From Diabrotica undecimpunctata (taxonomy: Eukaryota > Arthropoda > Insecta > Coleoptera > Chrysomelidae), in NCBI RefSeq assembly GCF_040954645.1, contig NC_092807.1, positions 50,600,991 to 50,664,990 on the forward strand: a DNA stretch of 64,000 nucleotides, read 5' to 3'. Of this stretch, positions 1 through 12,317 are shown piece after piece. The notes beneath the pieces are model-generated. The model saw only the letters and a list, made by a program, of their open reading frames with translations, was not told the origin of the DNA and did not search any database. Numbering within the stretch: the stretch's first letter is position 1; each line of letters opens with the position of its first letter. The position numbers and the translations under genes were made by a program.

Positions 1-1120
1 TAATCAGGATTAATTAATCGCCCTTCCCCCCATTCATATCTTGACAATTCTTGTTGTTCTTGTAACAGTATAATTAAAAAGTGAAATGCAAAATCGCTCC
101 TATAGAAGCTTTAATCGACAGTAAGACTAAATATTCACTAAATTTCGCCCTATATCTATATTTGTGTCTTTCGAATAGGTTTTAGAATTGTATTTAGAAA
201 TAAATATTGAGGAGGAAGAGCTAAAGGAAGCATTAAAAAATTTAAAAAATGGAAAATCACCAGGAGATCTGACCAAACAACTACTAAAACTAATCCAAAA
301 AATAATAGAGCAGAACAGAATTCCTCAAGAATGGAGATCAAGCACCCTAATACCTCCCTTCAAAAAAGGATTACAAAGGAATTAATTTATTAAACACTAC
401 ACTAAAATTAACAACCAAAGTAACAACAAATAAACTGAATGAAATTATAACACTAGCAGAAGAACAAGGTTTTAGGTCGGAAAGATCATGCACCGACGCT
501 ATATTTATAATGAGCCAAGTGCAAGAGAAATCATTAGAATACAACAAATATATCTATGCTTCGTGGACCTTAACAAGGCATTTGACCGGGTCAAATTAAA
601 GAACGTTAAAAACTTATTGTACACAAGAGAGATACCTTTATGAATAATCAACACCATCGAAAATATTTACCAAAACAACACAATAAAAGTAAAAGTAGAA
701 GAAGAACTAACTGACCTATAGAAGCTGGCAATGGGATAAGACAGGGAGATTCCCTGAGTCCTCTAGTGTCCTCTTATTATGGATGAAATAATAAAAAAAA
801 GTAAGAACTAAAAAGGACACCAAATGGGAGGAAATAACTTAAAATAATCTGCTATGCAGACGACGCAATATTACTCTCTCAAAGTGAAGATGATTTAGAA
901 CGTATGCTGCACCAGAAAAAAGAAAGAAATAGAAGAGTAGAATTGAATGATCCTATAAGCTAAATGACAACAAAGAGAGTAGCAAAGACAGCTAAAGACG
1001 GTTCCCAATAGGAAGACGATCAGTAGGAAGATCACGAAAAAGATGGAACGACAACTTACTGGAGGCACATTGAAAAACAGACAGTCGTGTCTACATAAAA
1101 AGAAGAAGGAGAAGAAGAAT
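1..1120 (+). mobile_element. Degraded RTE-like non-LTR retrotransposon (family L1a of this window)
   Basis: The conceptual translation, spread over several frames, follows reverse-transcriptase order. First comes a KNGKSPG block with IPQEWR and a FKKG end (188-385), then EQGFRSERSCTDA and DLNKAFDRVK (about 450-600), then GIRQGDSLSP (about 730-765) and CYADDAILL (about 850-880). The 3' end has an RRSVGRSRKRWND-like block followed by an A/G-rich (AAG)n tail at 1095-1118. Frameshifts and stops make it non-functional, and the 5' end lies outside the window. The same family recurs at 8286-9843, 12318-13261 and 38279-38555. The RTE-like label is inference; the family is certainly a non-LTR reverse transcriptase. 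Confidence 0.8.
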
Positions 1121-2039
1121 GGGTTTTAGGAATTGACTGCTGTCAAGTTTTTTTGAGCAAGGCCTTGCTTTAATAAATACTTAAACCTCGCCTTTTCAGT
1201 ATTTTCTCTGATCCTGATCCAGTACCATAATTTCCATATGATTGAAGCTGCTTTATTTATTTGCACCGTCTCCATTCTTGTTTAATGAGAAGTTAGGAAA
1301 TATATGGTCAATCCAAAAGAGCTACGCATGCTGGAAGAAGATTAATAAAGCTATCTTTATCTTTCAATTCGTCGTACTCATCTCAAATAATTAACGACCA
1401 TGATCGAACATGAAGTTACCGCGAGCCACGCCTCTCCGAGGGATACTCCTCCTCTTGTGATAATATAGGTATAATTTGTTGGAAAGTTTAGGTAACTAAA
1501 TCAAACCACTTTTTTAGTTAGTTTAATTTTAATCTGACTTAATTTAACTAAAAGTACACAATCCGATTACATTTAGATTTGTTCTAGTGAACGGTAAAGG
1601 CTTGGAACGGTTTTCTCGCGTAACGTTTTCTCCTCAATAAAAATCGGTATTCCCGCTACTCATGAAAATTAGGTTGCACTCTCGGTTCAAACGCTCTTTT
1701 TTCCCTTTTTCGTATTCCTCCACCTCCACTTTGAGTACTTCAACACGTCGCATTAATTTCAGCTTCCTTTTCCCTCTTTTTTTACTCTTTTAATTCACGC
1801 GTCACGGCATCTATGGTTGCTACGCGCTCTCCTCTGACGTCATGACATAAATATTGTGATGATTTGTGCAAAACAGTGGCGGCGTAAAAAATAAAACTAC
1901 TTTGGATTTTATTTTGTACCACTTATAGTTTTTATTTAAGCAATTTACTCATTAAATTTAAAATCTCCTTAAATTATTTTTGTTTATTATTTTTATTTTC
2001 TTTGATAAAAAATACTAAACCCTCCAAAAACAGAAGTAT
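1121..2039. other. Non-coding stretch, nothing recognised
   Basis: I see no open frame with protein-family similarity, no RNA gene and no clear repeat here. The sequence is AT-rich with pyrimidine-rich runs around 1690-1800. Confidence 0.4.
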
Positions 2040-2240
2040 TGACAAATATTTAGTTTTGGCAACAAATATGAGGCATTTGAGATATGCCTAAAAACGCAGA
2101 GTTTAAACTTTTATCGTACAAAGAATCACACCTCACGGGAAATGCCTCCACTAAGACATTATTGGATGTGATTTGTAGCTGAACTTGTGTAGTTGTACTT
2201 GTGCAATCAAGAAAAAGCAGTTTTGAACATTTCAGATCAT
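2040..2240. repeat. Partial copy of foldback family FB-A
   Basis: The block around TTTTGGCAACAAATATGAGG, the following segment ending in GAGTTTAAACTTTTA, and the GTACTTGTGCAATCA segment near 2210 all recur at 24470-24600 and, more diverged, at 31870-32000. Those are the centres of two palindromic elements. This copy holds only one side of the palindrome. Confidence 0.55.
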
Positions 2241-2581
2241 TTGGAATGTTTGTTGGTATACCCTGGCCGCTTAAAACATGGAATCCAAGGTCGCATGATC
2301 ACTCAATGCAAGCATCGACAGGCGCTCGAAACTAGACCTTATGGGAAACTGTTTACACCGTCATTATTTGTGTCATGATACTATAACTTAAATGTTTTAT
2401 GTATCATGATTTGTGTTTCACTTTCGCTGGCTGGTGAATTTTGTGAAAATGTTTAAAATTAATGTAAATCAATAACCTCTAAAAAACGTTATAAATATAT
2501 TATAGCAACATTGTTAGTTCGGTTTTGTTGAGCGGTGTAAACGTGGGAAAAGCGATAACATAGGAAGAGGAATATTTAAGA

Positions 2582-3412
2582 GTGCGTGCCATTCACATGA
2601 TCATTCCATCTTTTCAGCGGCTCAACTATAGAACGGAAACCGCAGCACGAGAGGCGTACGTGGCACTAAAGGAAGCGGCTACAAAAATGGGTTTAATAAT
2701 AAACACCAATAAAACGAAATACATGAAAATAGGTAGGCAACCACAAATACTACGGCCACTTGTTATAGAAAACGACTTCATCGAAGCAGTTAACGAATTT
2801 GTATACCTGGGAACGCTCGTCAATACTGAAAATGACACTACCGCAGAGATAAACCGCAGAATTTTCACGGCTAATAGATGCTATTTTGGGCTTAACCTCC
2901 TTTTTAAATCTACAGTTATATCAAGAAATACAAAAGTAAAACTCCACAAAACAATAATACGCCCAGTCCTAACATATGGTTCAGAAACCTGGACTTTAAC
3001 AAAAAGCAATGAAAACATGTTAGGATGTTTCGAAAGAAAAATACTAAGGCGAACCTATGGAGCGGTAAACGAAAATGGTGTCTGGAGAAGAAGATACAAC
3101 TTTGAACTCTATAGAATATACCAGGAACCAGATATCGTAAAGCACATTAAGATAGAACGTCTGAGGTGGGTAGGCCATGTAATGCGGATAGATCAAACCG
3201 ACCCAGCTAGAAAAACGCTCCTTGATAGACCTATTGGTCAAAGAAGAAGAGGAAGACCCAGAACAAGATTCCTAGATAACATAGATCAAGATATGAGAAA
3301 TATGGAAATACGTGTTTGGCGGAGGAAGGCGGTGGATAGGGACGACTGGAAAAAAATTCTTGGGGAGGCTAGGACCCAAACAGGGTTGTAAAGCCAAAAT
3401 GATGATGAATAT
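2582..3412 (+). mobile_element. 5'-truncated non-LTR retrotransposon, reverse-transcriptase C-terminal half
   Basis: A 269-codon open frame (2582-3391) has no internal stop and matches the post-catalytic half of a non-LTR reverse transcriptase. It shows a thumb-like YLGTLVNTEND segment, VLTYGSETWTLTKSNE, FERKILRRTYG, LRWVGHVMRID and a basic GQRRRGRPRTRFLD block. The catalytic YADD part is missing, so this is a 5' truncation typical of target-primed insertion. About 13 bases after the stop codon the copy ends in a short TGATGATGA tail, as RTE-type elements often do. The first residues, up to about position 2620, are probably flanking sequence rather than element. The uninterrupted frame suggests a fairly young copy. 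Confidence 0.85.
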
Positions 3413-4204
3413 ATTTTTGTTTATAAGTTTTGTTTTATTTGTTATAACAGTTCGCATAATCGTGTACCTGCAACTCCATAAAGGATGTCTTAAAATTGTT
3501 GCATACTTTTATAAATGTACCTTCTTCTTACTGGCACTTCAGGAAAAAGTACCCGTTGTTTCTCATGACAATTGATATTCGCTGTGTTAAAATCACTAGA
3601 AATATGAACAGCAGCCAGCGACCGCCTAAAAAAGTAAGGTTAGGTATATTTTTTCCGAAATGTAAAGTACAGTGTTTAATAGGTTACAATTTATTTTCTC
3701 TGCTATGTTCTGGTAGATATTCAGAACCGGAGCTACAATAATCCGCCCAAGATTCATCTTCGAACACAGAGGACAATGCAAAACAAGAAAATGATCATGT
3801 TATCTGTTAAACCTGATATATAACTTTCACCAATACTCTCACTGTAGTACATGGAACCATATGGTTCTAACCTAAAGCATTTCGTGCACTTGGAACTATA
3901 TTTCACTGTTGACTGTGGCGCTATCTGTCAACGAATGGCAGAATTTTCAATACCACTCGATGTATAATTCAAGGAACAATGGATTTCTGTTAAAAAACAA
4001 ATTTTGTACAAACTGTCACTTGGAACCCTATGGTTCTCAGCCCTCGAAACGGTAAATTGTATTTAAAAGTTTTCTAATAGAATATGATTAATCCTAGCTT
4101 TCTAGCTTGATAAAAATAAAAGAATAAAGGTTCTGCGACACGACATAAAAACTACGGAATTTTTACTCAGAATTGTATAAACGAGAACTTCCGATCATAA
4201 TCAA
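3413..4204. other. Non-coding stretch with short recurring GGAACC...GGTTC motifs
   Basis: No gene is recognised. GGAACCATATGGTTC near 3850 is itself palindromic. Related pieces (TTGGAACTATAT near 3890 and TTGGAACCCTATGGTTC near 4020) recur in the same 200 bases, possibly a decayed small repeat. Confidence 0.35.
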
Positions 4205-4460
4205 AGTCAAATACCAAAAGTCCAAAATGTAGGCTCAGAAGACATACCAGATATAACAACAGAGGAAATAAAAAGAGGTCTCTCGGAGACGACAAACAAT
4301 AAATCACCCGGAAGATGGGATAGTCATTGAAGAAATCAAAGAAGGGTGAGAAACGTTAAATGTGTTGACTACGATGTTCAATGTTTCAATTATTGCAATA
4401 ATAACCATAATGCACAAAAAAGGTGACATTTCAGACCTAAAGAACTAAAGATTATTGTTT
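4205..4460 (+). mobile_element. Non-LTR reverse transcriptase N-terminal fragment
   Basis: In shifting frames the sequence reads EDIPDITTEEIKRGLSETT then NNKSPGR, the start of a non-LTR reverse-transcriptase domain. MHKKGDISDLKNY follows near 4410-4450. The rest of the domain is absent. It is a short decayed fragment whose family cannot be fixed. Confidence 0.6.
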
Positions 4461-6640
4461 TATTAAAATTTCTGCAATATTTCAGACAAGAAAATCACTG
4501 GTTTATGACATTACCACAATCAGATTATCAGCTGTGACATAAAACCGTGATATCAATAATTATTATTGTAAAACTAAGTACTCGTATAGCATTAATTATA
4601 TTGATTTTAACCTTTTAAATCATCATTGCATGTCAGTAAAATTCTATAAAATTAAAAACTTTCGTTTTTCTTTTTCTTGTATCTTTATAAAGTGAATTTA
4701 CAAAGGCAAAAGGAAATTAGGGGAAATTTATGTATACGGGAAGCTTACATGCAAGAGCATTGTACTAAGAATGTGCAGTCGACATATGTGGGGAATGCGT
4801 TTTAAAATCGTTGAAGAGCTGCAAGGGAAAAAGCTTTAATCTTGTTATCACGAAACACTTCCATGGATATTTTTAACGAATTACGGGTATTTGGTCGAAC
4901 AGTTTTAAATGAGTAAAGTTTGTAAGAAAAATGTACCTACATATCTTCAGAAAGCAAATGGATTAACGTAAGCTGAAAGTTGAGGGAAATACACAATATT
5001 TTTTCATTCGTATTAACTTGACATAAATTGCCTATCGTTTTGCCCGTTTGTTATTTTTTCCTGCAGATTATCAAATACCTAAAGGAGATTTACAGATTTT
5101 ATAGAAATTTGCATCACAACTTAAAAATAGACAATGTTGCCCGATTACTTCGCGGTTTTTGTTGGCAAATATTTGCTGCATTTTTTCAACACAAAAAAAG
5201 AAGAATCTGACATAGGTTATGTCAAAAATTGTCAAACTGATTATTTGTGGCTCAAGATATAGTTATTTTATATTTTTGCTGTCGCTTATTAAAATAAACA
5301 AATTTTATGAAAAAATTATGAACAGAATCACTACTAGCCAATGTATCTAAGTAAGATTGTAAATAATATCGTAAACTCATCAAACCATTTTGTTCACAAA
5401 TATAGTATTTTATCAGGTCTAGGGACTTGTTAAATGTTTTTTAAAATTTGAACTAAACATGCAATAGTTTATTTAAATTAGTAAAACTCCATATTAGCTG
5501 AAAATAGTCCAGGGAAACAAGATTTTTCTCGTGATACTGAATTAGAAAATTGCAAAATAAATCAAACATTTTGATTTTTTATTAAAGTTAATAAAATTTT
5601 CAAAATGAAATGAAATGAAATGAAAATGAAATGTTGAGTCTTGTAGTGCTTAAAATATGATCAAAAGTTCAAAGCGATCGGTCAAATATTTATTCACTCA
5701 AATTAAATTGTTTGCAACAATATAACTCAGTAAATAACCAAGTTACAGTAATTTTACGGCTAGCTTATAAAAAAAGAAGATTTATTCTAATAATATTATA
5801 AAAAAATGAAAGGAAAAACGATTCTAAATACTGCAAAATCATTTTGCAAAAACATGTCGTGTTTTTGCTTATAAACAATTAAAATAACTTTAACTATTGC
5901 CTTTAGGAAAATTATTCTTTTATATTTGGAAAGGCTGCATTTTTTCTCAAATTAAAAAAAAATCCTAGGATAATTTGAGACGAAGTGAGTCCCTTTTTTT
6001 AAATAAACAGCAGCTTTGTTTATAACAATTAAGAGATCTAATTAGCGTCATTGGAAAGAACATAAACTGAGACAAATTCGAAAAAGATTGCCTTCCAACG
6101 GAATCGTGAATCAAGCTTGAAAATGTAGTCCTCAAAATCTTTAGTGTTTAAACCTTACAGTAGTCATGAAGGGGGAAGGAGCTTTTTACCATTAAGACAT
6201 GAAAAGATTTTCGGGCATTTTATGCCTGAACGACTTTTCTACCTTTTCTACGACATCATGTCTAGCACGATTTGGCTAATGCACCACCAATACCAATGCA
6301 AGTGCTATTACCCCACATCCACTTATATTTTTCTATACAAGCCAGGATCTATACTCCAATGACTGCCCTAAAAGGCAATGAATTGTTACCCGTATCCCAC
6401 CACAAGGAGGTAAATACTTTACATAGAGGGATACATAGATAAAAACAATACTTTTTGCCGATGATCAGATAATAATCAAAAGTTTTGAGAAAAAACAAAA
6501 ATTTGGGTTTTACAAACAACAAACACTAACAAATGTTACTGTGAAAATTACAAGAGTATTTGTTCTTCTTTCCCTCTGTTCCCCAGTACCCTATTCCTTT
6601 CTCTTATTTTGTCTAAAAGTATACATTGACAATTTCGGTT
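4461..6640. other. AT-rich non-coding stretch
   Basis: Open frames here are short and match nothing I recognise. A small (GAAAT)n-type microsatellite lies near 5604-5632. Nothing else is supported. Confidence 0.4.
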
Positions 6641-7891
6641 TTGTACCGGGTGGTCCAATAAGCCGATTTCTCGGCTATATATCAGAAACTATTCATGTTA
6701 TAACTTTAGGAGAAAAAATTCCTTAGTAAAAGTGGCCAAGAGAAATCGCTGGAAATAACTTTCAAGTTTCAAAGAAGGAAACTTTGAAAATTAGTTTTTT
6801 GGGAAATATGTCCAATTATACCAAGTGTTAAATAAGTAAACTAGAAAGAGGCCTAAATTCTGCACAAACTTGTTCAAATACTTTTTTTTTTATTTTTTCA
6901 AATAAAGGGTGGGGGAGAGCGCTAAAGTATTTGTGGATAAATACCTATAATTTTGGTTTGGATCAACCGATTTTAACGAAATTAGTGTCATTAGAAAGAA
7001 TGTGGATGAATTAATTTACATCTACTATAAATGTTTAATGAAAACACCTATTGATTGTAAATTATAATGGAACTGGATTAAATTCGTCACATTCATTGTC
7101 GTAGATTACTTAGTTTCGAAAAAACTATTTTTATTGATATGAAATAACAATGGTCAAAATGAATATCAACATTAAGATTCTTCTGCTATAAAAAAATTTG
7201 AAAGTACCTACTGACTTATTTTTTAATTTAATTTATAATACAGGGTGAGTCAATACTATAATTGCTTATGTTTATGCGTTTTTATTCATATCTCGAGTTC
7301 GACAAAAGCTATCAACATGCGGTTTGCGCCATTTTGTTACGAATGTAATCCAGTTCCATTATAATTTACAATAAATAGGTGTTTCCATTAAACATTTTGA
7401 AGAAAAACGAATTTTAATTTTTTCTATTCGAAAGTACCCTCTACCCATGACAATTAAAACTAAATGCAATTGTTTTATAGTAGATGTAAATTAAATCATC
7501 CACACTCTTTCTAATGACACTAATTTCGTTAAAATCGGTTGATCCAAACCAAAGTTATAGGTATTTATCCACAAATATTTTTACAATCTCCCCCACCCTT
7601 TATTTGAAAAAATAAAAAAAGTACTTGAACAAATTTGTGCGTAATTTAGGTCTCTTTCTTGTTTACTTCTTTAACACTTGGTATAATGGGGCATATTTCA
7701 CAAAAAACTGGTTTTCAAATTTTTCTTCACAGGTTATGCCCCCTAGCGGTTAACCCAGAAACTTGTTATTTAGTTATTTCCAGCGATTTCTCTTGGCCAC
7801 TTTTACTAAGGAATTTTTTCTCCTAAGGTTATAACATGAATAGTTTCTGATATATAGCCGAGAGATCGGCTTATTGAACCACCCGGTACAA
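6641..7891. mobile_element. Foldback (palindromic) non-autonomous element, family FB-B
   Basis: The outer ends are inverted copies: TTGTACCGGGTGG at 6641 and CCACCCGGTACAA ending at 7891. The inversion continues inward. CCGATTTCTCGGCTATATAT pairs with the segment at 7851-7873. The GGGTGGGGGAGA block near 6907 pairs with TCTCCCCCACCC near 7590. TTATAATGGAACTGGATTA near 7063 pairs with the segment at 7345-7365. The arms are about 470 and 560 bp around a spacer of about 220 bp. There is no coding capacity. This is the architecture of a foldback or long-TIR MITE. I could not define a target-site duplication. Confidence 0.75.
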
Positions 7892-8275
7892 TAGGCAACA
7901 ACACAGCAAAATGAATTCCATTGTAAATCATTGTCATGAAAATTCAAGAAATTAAAAATGATGTTGGCGCACATGGATGTCAGCAAATAACATAAATTAA
8001 GGAATTTTTAAAATAAATGCTCTATATATCTTTTTTCTAATCGGCACACTGCAAATTTAAGTTTTACAAATGCTATGCGTTAAGCGTTTCAACGTTAGAC
8101 AAGGAAAGAGAGAGGACAGGTAACACTCATTTAATAAACCTTCGAAAAGTAACGCCAGTTTCGATGTGACCGCCATGTTTTGGTGCCTGTACGTTGCCTA
8201 TTTCTATTTCACGCAGGGTTACCAAGATCTACTGATTTCAATTAACGGATTTACTGAAAAACTAGATGGACCTAC
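7892..8275. other. Short unassigned non-coding stretch
   Basis: Nothing recognised. It ends in the 10-bp sequence TAAAAAATAT (8276-8285), which is one copy of the target-site duplication of the next LINE. Confidence 0.4.
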
Positions 8276-8285
8276 TAAAAAATAT

Positions 8286-9843
8286 CTTCTTCTTCTTCTT
8301 CCTCTTTATAAGCAATTCTGCTTGTTCATTGGTAGATTAATACCTCTATGGAAGGTTATTACTCCATCTTTTGCGCGGTCGTACTTCTTCTGCCGATTGG
8401 TGACTTATCTCTTGCTGTTTTGACGACACGGGTCTCCTCCATTCTGCTGGTGTGGTTATTCCATTCTTTTTTCTATTTTGTGTCCATTCATTTATACAAT
8501 GTACGTTACAATTTCTTCTAATTTCTTCACTTCTCTTTCGATCTCTCAGCGTATTTCCTGTAATTCTTCTCAGTACTGTCATCTCTGCCGTTTCCAGTAG
8601 CCATTGCGTTGTGGCTGTGTCGGTTGTTGTTTCTGAAGCATATGTCATTATTGGTCTTATATTGGCTTTATAAATTCTTGACTTCATCTCAGTGTTAATG
8701 TGTCTGTTTCGCCATATAGTGTTATTAAGGCACCCTGCTGGTCTATTTGCTTTTTGTACTTAATCTCACTTCTTTGTCCAGGTCTCCATAGCTAAAGAGT
8801 GTAATTCCCAGGTATTTTATTTCCATTACTTGTTCAATACTGATGCCATCAATTTCTATTTTACATCTGGTTAGTTCTTTGCTGACTACTATGGTTTTAG
8901 TTTTCGAGTTTTAGAGATGAGATTGTTATATTAAATTCTTTTGCTCTCATGTTAAATCTCTGGACCAGTTTTTGCAGACTATCTCCATCTTGGGCTATCA
9001 ATATTGCGTCGTCTGCGTAACAGAGTATTTTTATTTCTTTTTTTTTTTCATTCTGTATCCTCTTGCTTTGTTAACGCTTTTGATGAGTTTATCCATCATC
9101 AAATTAAAGAGAATGTTCCATTTTGTTACTCTGGTAGATGTGTTCGATAGTTTTTATAATATTTAGGTGAACTTCTCTATTATAGAGAAGATGGATTACA
9201 TCTTTGAGTCTTACTCTGTCAAACGCTTTCTTTAGGTCAATCAGACACAAAAATTCTGGTCTATTATACTCTAGTGTTTTCCCAGTAATTTGCTTTATAA
9301 CGAACATTGCATCTGTACACGATCTTTCACTACGAAAACCCTGTTGTTTATCTGCTAAACTTATTCTCTGATTTATTAACACTTAGTAAAATTTTAGTTG
9401 TAGGTTTTAGCGTAGTATTTAACAAGGTTATACCTCTGTAGTTTTCTGGCTGTTTTTTTATCTCCTTTTTTTAATAGTAGAATTAGTTCGCTCGTTCTCC
9501 ATTCTTCCGGTATTTTATTGTGTTTCATTATTTTATTAATTAATGTTGTTAATTGTTCTGTCATTGCTGCTCTACAATATTTCAGTAATTCGTTTGGTAT
9601 CCCGTCTTTACCTGCTGCTTTTCTTTTCTTCAGGTTTTCAAGTATTTTTTCGAACTTCCTATACATTTATATTAATTTGTTCATTTGTGGTAATTTCTGG
9701 GTTTCCTGTTCTAGCGTCGTTTGTTCTTCCTCTGTATAGAGCTTTAGATAGTTAATCCACGTATCCTTTTCTATGTGTTTTGGTTCTATTAGTTCTTTTA
9801 CCTCCTTAGTTATTAGTTCCTTTACCTGTACCTATTAGTTGTA
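8286..9843 (-). mobile_element. 5'-truncated RTE-like LINE, family L1a, with target-site duplication
   Basis: Read on the minus strand, pieces in different frames give KRKAAGKDGIPNELLKY, IPEEWRTSELILLLKKGD, QQGFRSERSCTDAMF, LIDLKKAFDRVRLKD, CYADDAILIAQD and KYLGITLFSYG. A C-terminal part with RPIMTYASETTTDTATTQ and a basic RPRKRWSNNLP block follows. The minus-strand 3' end is an (AAG)n tail at 8286-8300. A 10-bp direct repeat TAAAAAATAT at 8276-8285 and 9844-9853 flanks it and reads as the target-site duplication. Frameshifts, for example near 9385, make it non-functional. Confidence 0.85.
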
Positions 9844-9853
9844 TAAAAAATAT

Positions 9854-10242
9854 GTAATAATAAAATCATGTTCAAAAAGTGATCATTGTGTCAGTTTCCA
9901 ATTATAAATTTTGAAAAAAATCTATTTATTGATAAATATCCATTATTCTTAATCTACTGAAGAAATACAATATAACCTGGCAACCTTTCTGATGCCGGTT
10001 TGGATTCAGTCAATTCCATACGATTACGCGTAACCTCTCTTTCCTATTTTAAGGTTTCACCTTTTACGCGAGCGCTGTATGTAGCAGTACCCAAAGTTTT
10101 ATCTTTAAATAAAATTAAACATCTGCCATAGAAATTAATATGTCACTTAATTGTCAAAATACCCCGTGTTTTTGCATTCCTTTGAAATAATAATTTATGA
10201 AAAATTATTTATAAATAATCAGACTCAGATGCCTCGTTAAAT
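9854..10242. promoter_or_regulatory. Upstream region of Mpv17-like gene 1 (inferred)
   Basis: This stretch has no coding potential and directly precedes the first exon of the Mpv17-like gene, so it must hold its promoter and 5' UTR unless a non-coding exon lies further out. No TATA box or initiator can be picked with confidence. Confidence 0.3.
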
Positions 10243-10428
10243 ATGACGTTTGTGAAAATTGTTGAACAGGTATTCAAAAATCCACTCTTAGTAAGTCAAG
10301 CCTTTCAAGTATCTGGTTTACTGGTTACGGGAGATCTAATAGGACAGATATTTATTAATAAAAAGTCTTTTCGGGAGGTAGATTTTATTCGAACTGTACG
10401 AGTTGGTGTCCTTGGTGCGACTCTAATT
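10243..10428 (+). CDS. Mpv17-like protein 1, exon 1 (codons 1-62)
   Basis: This is the first coding exon of a two-exon gene: 62 codons here plus 127 codons and a stop at 27984-28367, giving 189 residues, close to the family's usual 175-200. Mpv17/PMP22 proteins are small four-helix proteins of the mitochondrial inner membrane or peroxisome. Human MPV17 is linked to mitochondrial DNA maintenance, and transport activity is not settled. The exon carries the N-terminal signature: a basic start, a hydrophobic segment with TGDLIGQ at about residues 29-35, and FIRTVRVGVLG before the junction. A canonical GTAAGT donor follows directly. The usual GP..xWY motif after the junction is replaced by GTTVSSFFKIL. 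Compared with gene 2 it looks diverged, but it is open throughout. Confidence 0.85.
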
Positions 10429-11004
10429 GTAAGTAATAGGTGGGCATTATTTTACTAGTATTTAATATATTATTGTTATCAAACTACCTTTCTATATAAG
10501 TTTCTAATTTTAACGAAAAATTGCAATTCGATTTATTTATTATCAATAGAAAAGTAAAAGAGTGAGATGTTTTAAAAATACAGTCATTGCAAATTAGGCA
10601 TCTTGTTAATATGGAGAAAAGAGACAGAAAATAAATAAAAATATTGTACTAGATTCTTAAACTATTATAAAAGTGAAGTTTGAAACACCAAGTACCAAAA
10701 TAAAAAGTATTTAAGACCATCTTGAAAACGTGAAAAGCTAAACACGGAAAAGGCTAGGTGAGAAAGATATTGGGGTCAGCGATTTGAATTTAGTAGCAAT
10801 ATTATAAAATAATGCTCTTAACATTATCTGTAAATACGAGAACATTATGCAGCACACAATATATGTTTATTTGTACAACATTTACGATGCAAACGTAAAC
10901 AAAGTTTACAACATAATATATACTTTCACTTGACTTGGAGCAAATTTCATATAAATCTTAACAAACGAAATAAATTCAAACTTATAATAGTATTATAACA
11001 ATAA

Positions 11005-11990
11005 AAATGGACGCATGCTGAAAAGGCATTCTAATTCTATAAAGCACAGCATGTAAAATTAATGCAGATCCTAAAAAATATAGGAATAGATGACAAAGAT
11101 ATTCGTATCATTAAAAATCTGTACTGGAATCAAATTGCTATCGTAAAAATTGGAGATAACTAAACCGACGAAATCAGAGAAGGTTGCATTGTGTTCCCAA
11201 CATTGTTCAATGTTTACTCTAACCAGATATTTAAAAAGGTACTTGAGAGACAGCCATTTAATAAAAATCAACGGAGAACTACTTAATGAAATTAGAATCT
11301 CTGACGATATAGTAATTCTGTCAGAAAATTTTGAAGGTCTCCATAATTCTGCTTGATCGTATTCACGAAGTAGGAGAGGAAATGGTCAATAAAATAAACT
11401 CAACCAAAACCAAATTTTTAGTTTTTAGTCGCAAACCACATCCAGATGCAGAGCTTCAATTAAATGGAGTCCAAGTTGAAAAAGTTCACAAAATTACATA
11501 TTTGGGAACTGTCATAACGAAAAAACTAGTCCAGACGCAGAATACCAATGACTAAAACTACTTTTATGAAAATTAATCATCTCTTTGCAATAATCGTCTC
11601 GGTTTAGAACTAAGAAAACGAATGGTTGAATGTTATACTTCATAATGTTATGCTTATTGTATAGAGCAAAAGTTTGGACACTAAAAGTATCAAGCACTAA
11701 TTAAAGGATTGGAAATGTAGATTCATAGTCGGATCGTTAAACACCGAAAAATGTCTTATCTGGGATATATAGTGATTGGAAATCGATATAGAATACTACA
11801 AGTGATCCTTGGTAAAACAGAATTCCTTAGAGGTGTAGAAAGAAAACAGGTTTCTTGGTTAAAAACATTCGTGAATGGACTCAGTTATCAAATGCATGAC
11901 ATATTATTCCATGTGGCAGAAGATCGAGAAGCCTTCGCAATGGTGATCGCCAACGTCGGATAATTCTGATATGGCACGTGAGGAAGAACA
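11005..11990 (+). mobile_element. Decayed non-LTR retrotransposon inside intron 1
   Basis: Frames read KAFNSIKHSM (about 11020), NIGIDDKDIRIIKNLYWNQI (about 11075-11140), LFNVYSNQIFKKVLE (about 11205-11245), TKTKFLVFSRKPHPDAELQL with a KITYLGTVI block (11405-11515), then after damage MSYLGYIVIGNRYRILQ and VSWLKTF near 11751-11880. Together these are the palm, thumb and C-terminal domains of a reverse transcriptase. The YADD core is replaced by ISDDIVIL (about 11299-11323). Related C-terminal sequences occur at 38928-39600, 43449-44005 and 45865-46018. Many frameshifts make it dead. Confidence 0.75.
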
Positions 11991-12244
11991 ATAAAAAAAT
12001 CAATCATCGCATTCTCTTATACATTACTCATAACCAAAACGATTAGGCATTTAAATAACTATATCAGTTTTCTGTATTATATCGTTTTTGAATTTTCCAA
12101 AAAAGCATTTCGTATGTTTTTGACAACATTGTGAGAGGCCAAAGTAATGGTGAGTCAAACACTAACATATAGACTGTAGCAACTAAACAACAATAGCTGT
12201 TCTGATGAGGAGTGAATATGAGACTGCTTAACACCTTTTTTGCT

Positions 12245-12317
12245 CCCACTGATACCTGATGAACAAATAGATTTTATGCCTGGAAAAAAATGGGAGAGCA
12301 AACTTCAAACCAATAAT
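12245..12317 (+). mobile_element. Older LINE fragment, left half, split by a nested insertion
   Basis: LIPDEQIDFMPGKK is the palm-entry block of a reverse transcriptase (IxxEQxGFxPGKS in intact relatives). It stops at the 11-bp sequence AAACCAATAAT (12307-12317), which recurs at 13262-13272. The frame resumes there, so the two halves were once continuous. Confidence 0.6.

Noticed and set aside
9518..9755. Hydrophobic plus-strand frames that look like membrane proteins
   Set aside because: They are the reverse strand of a Lys/Glu-rich reverse transcriptase, which always gives Phe/Leu-rich shadow frames.
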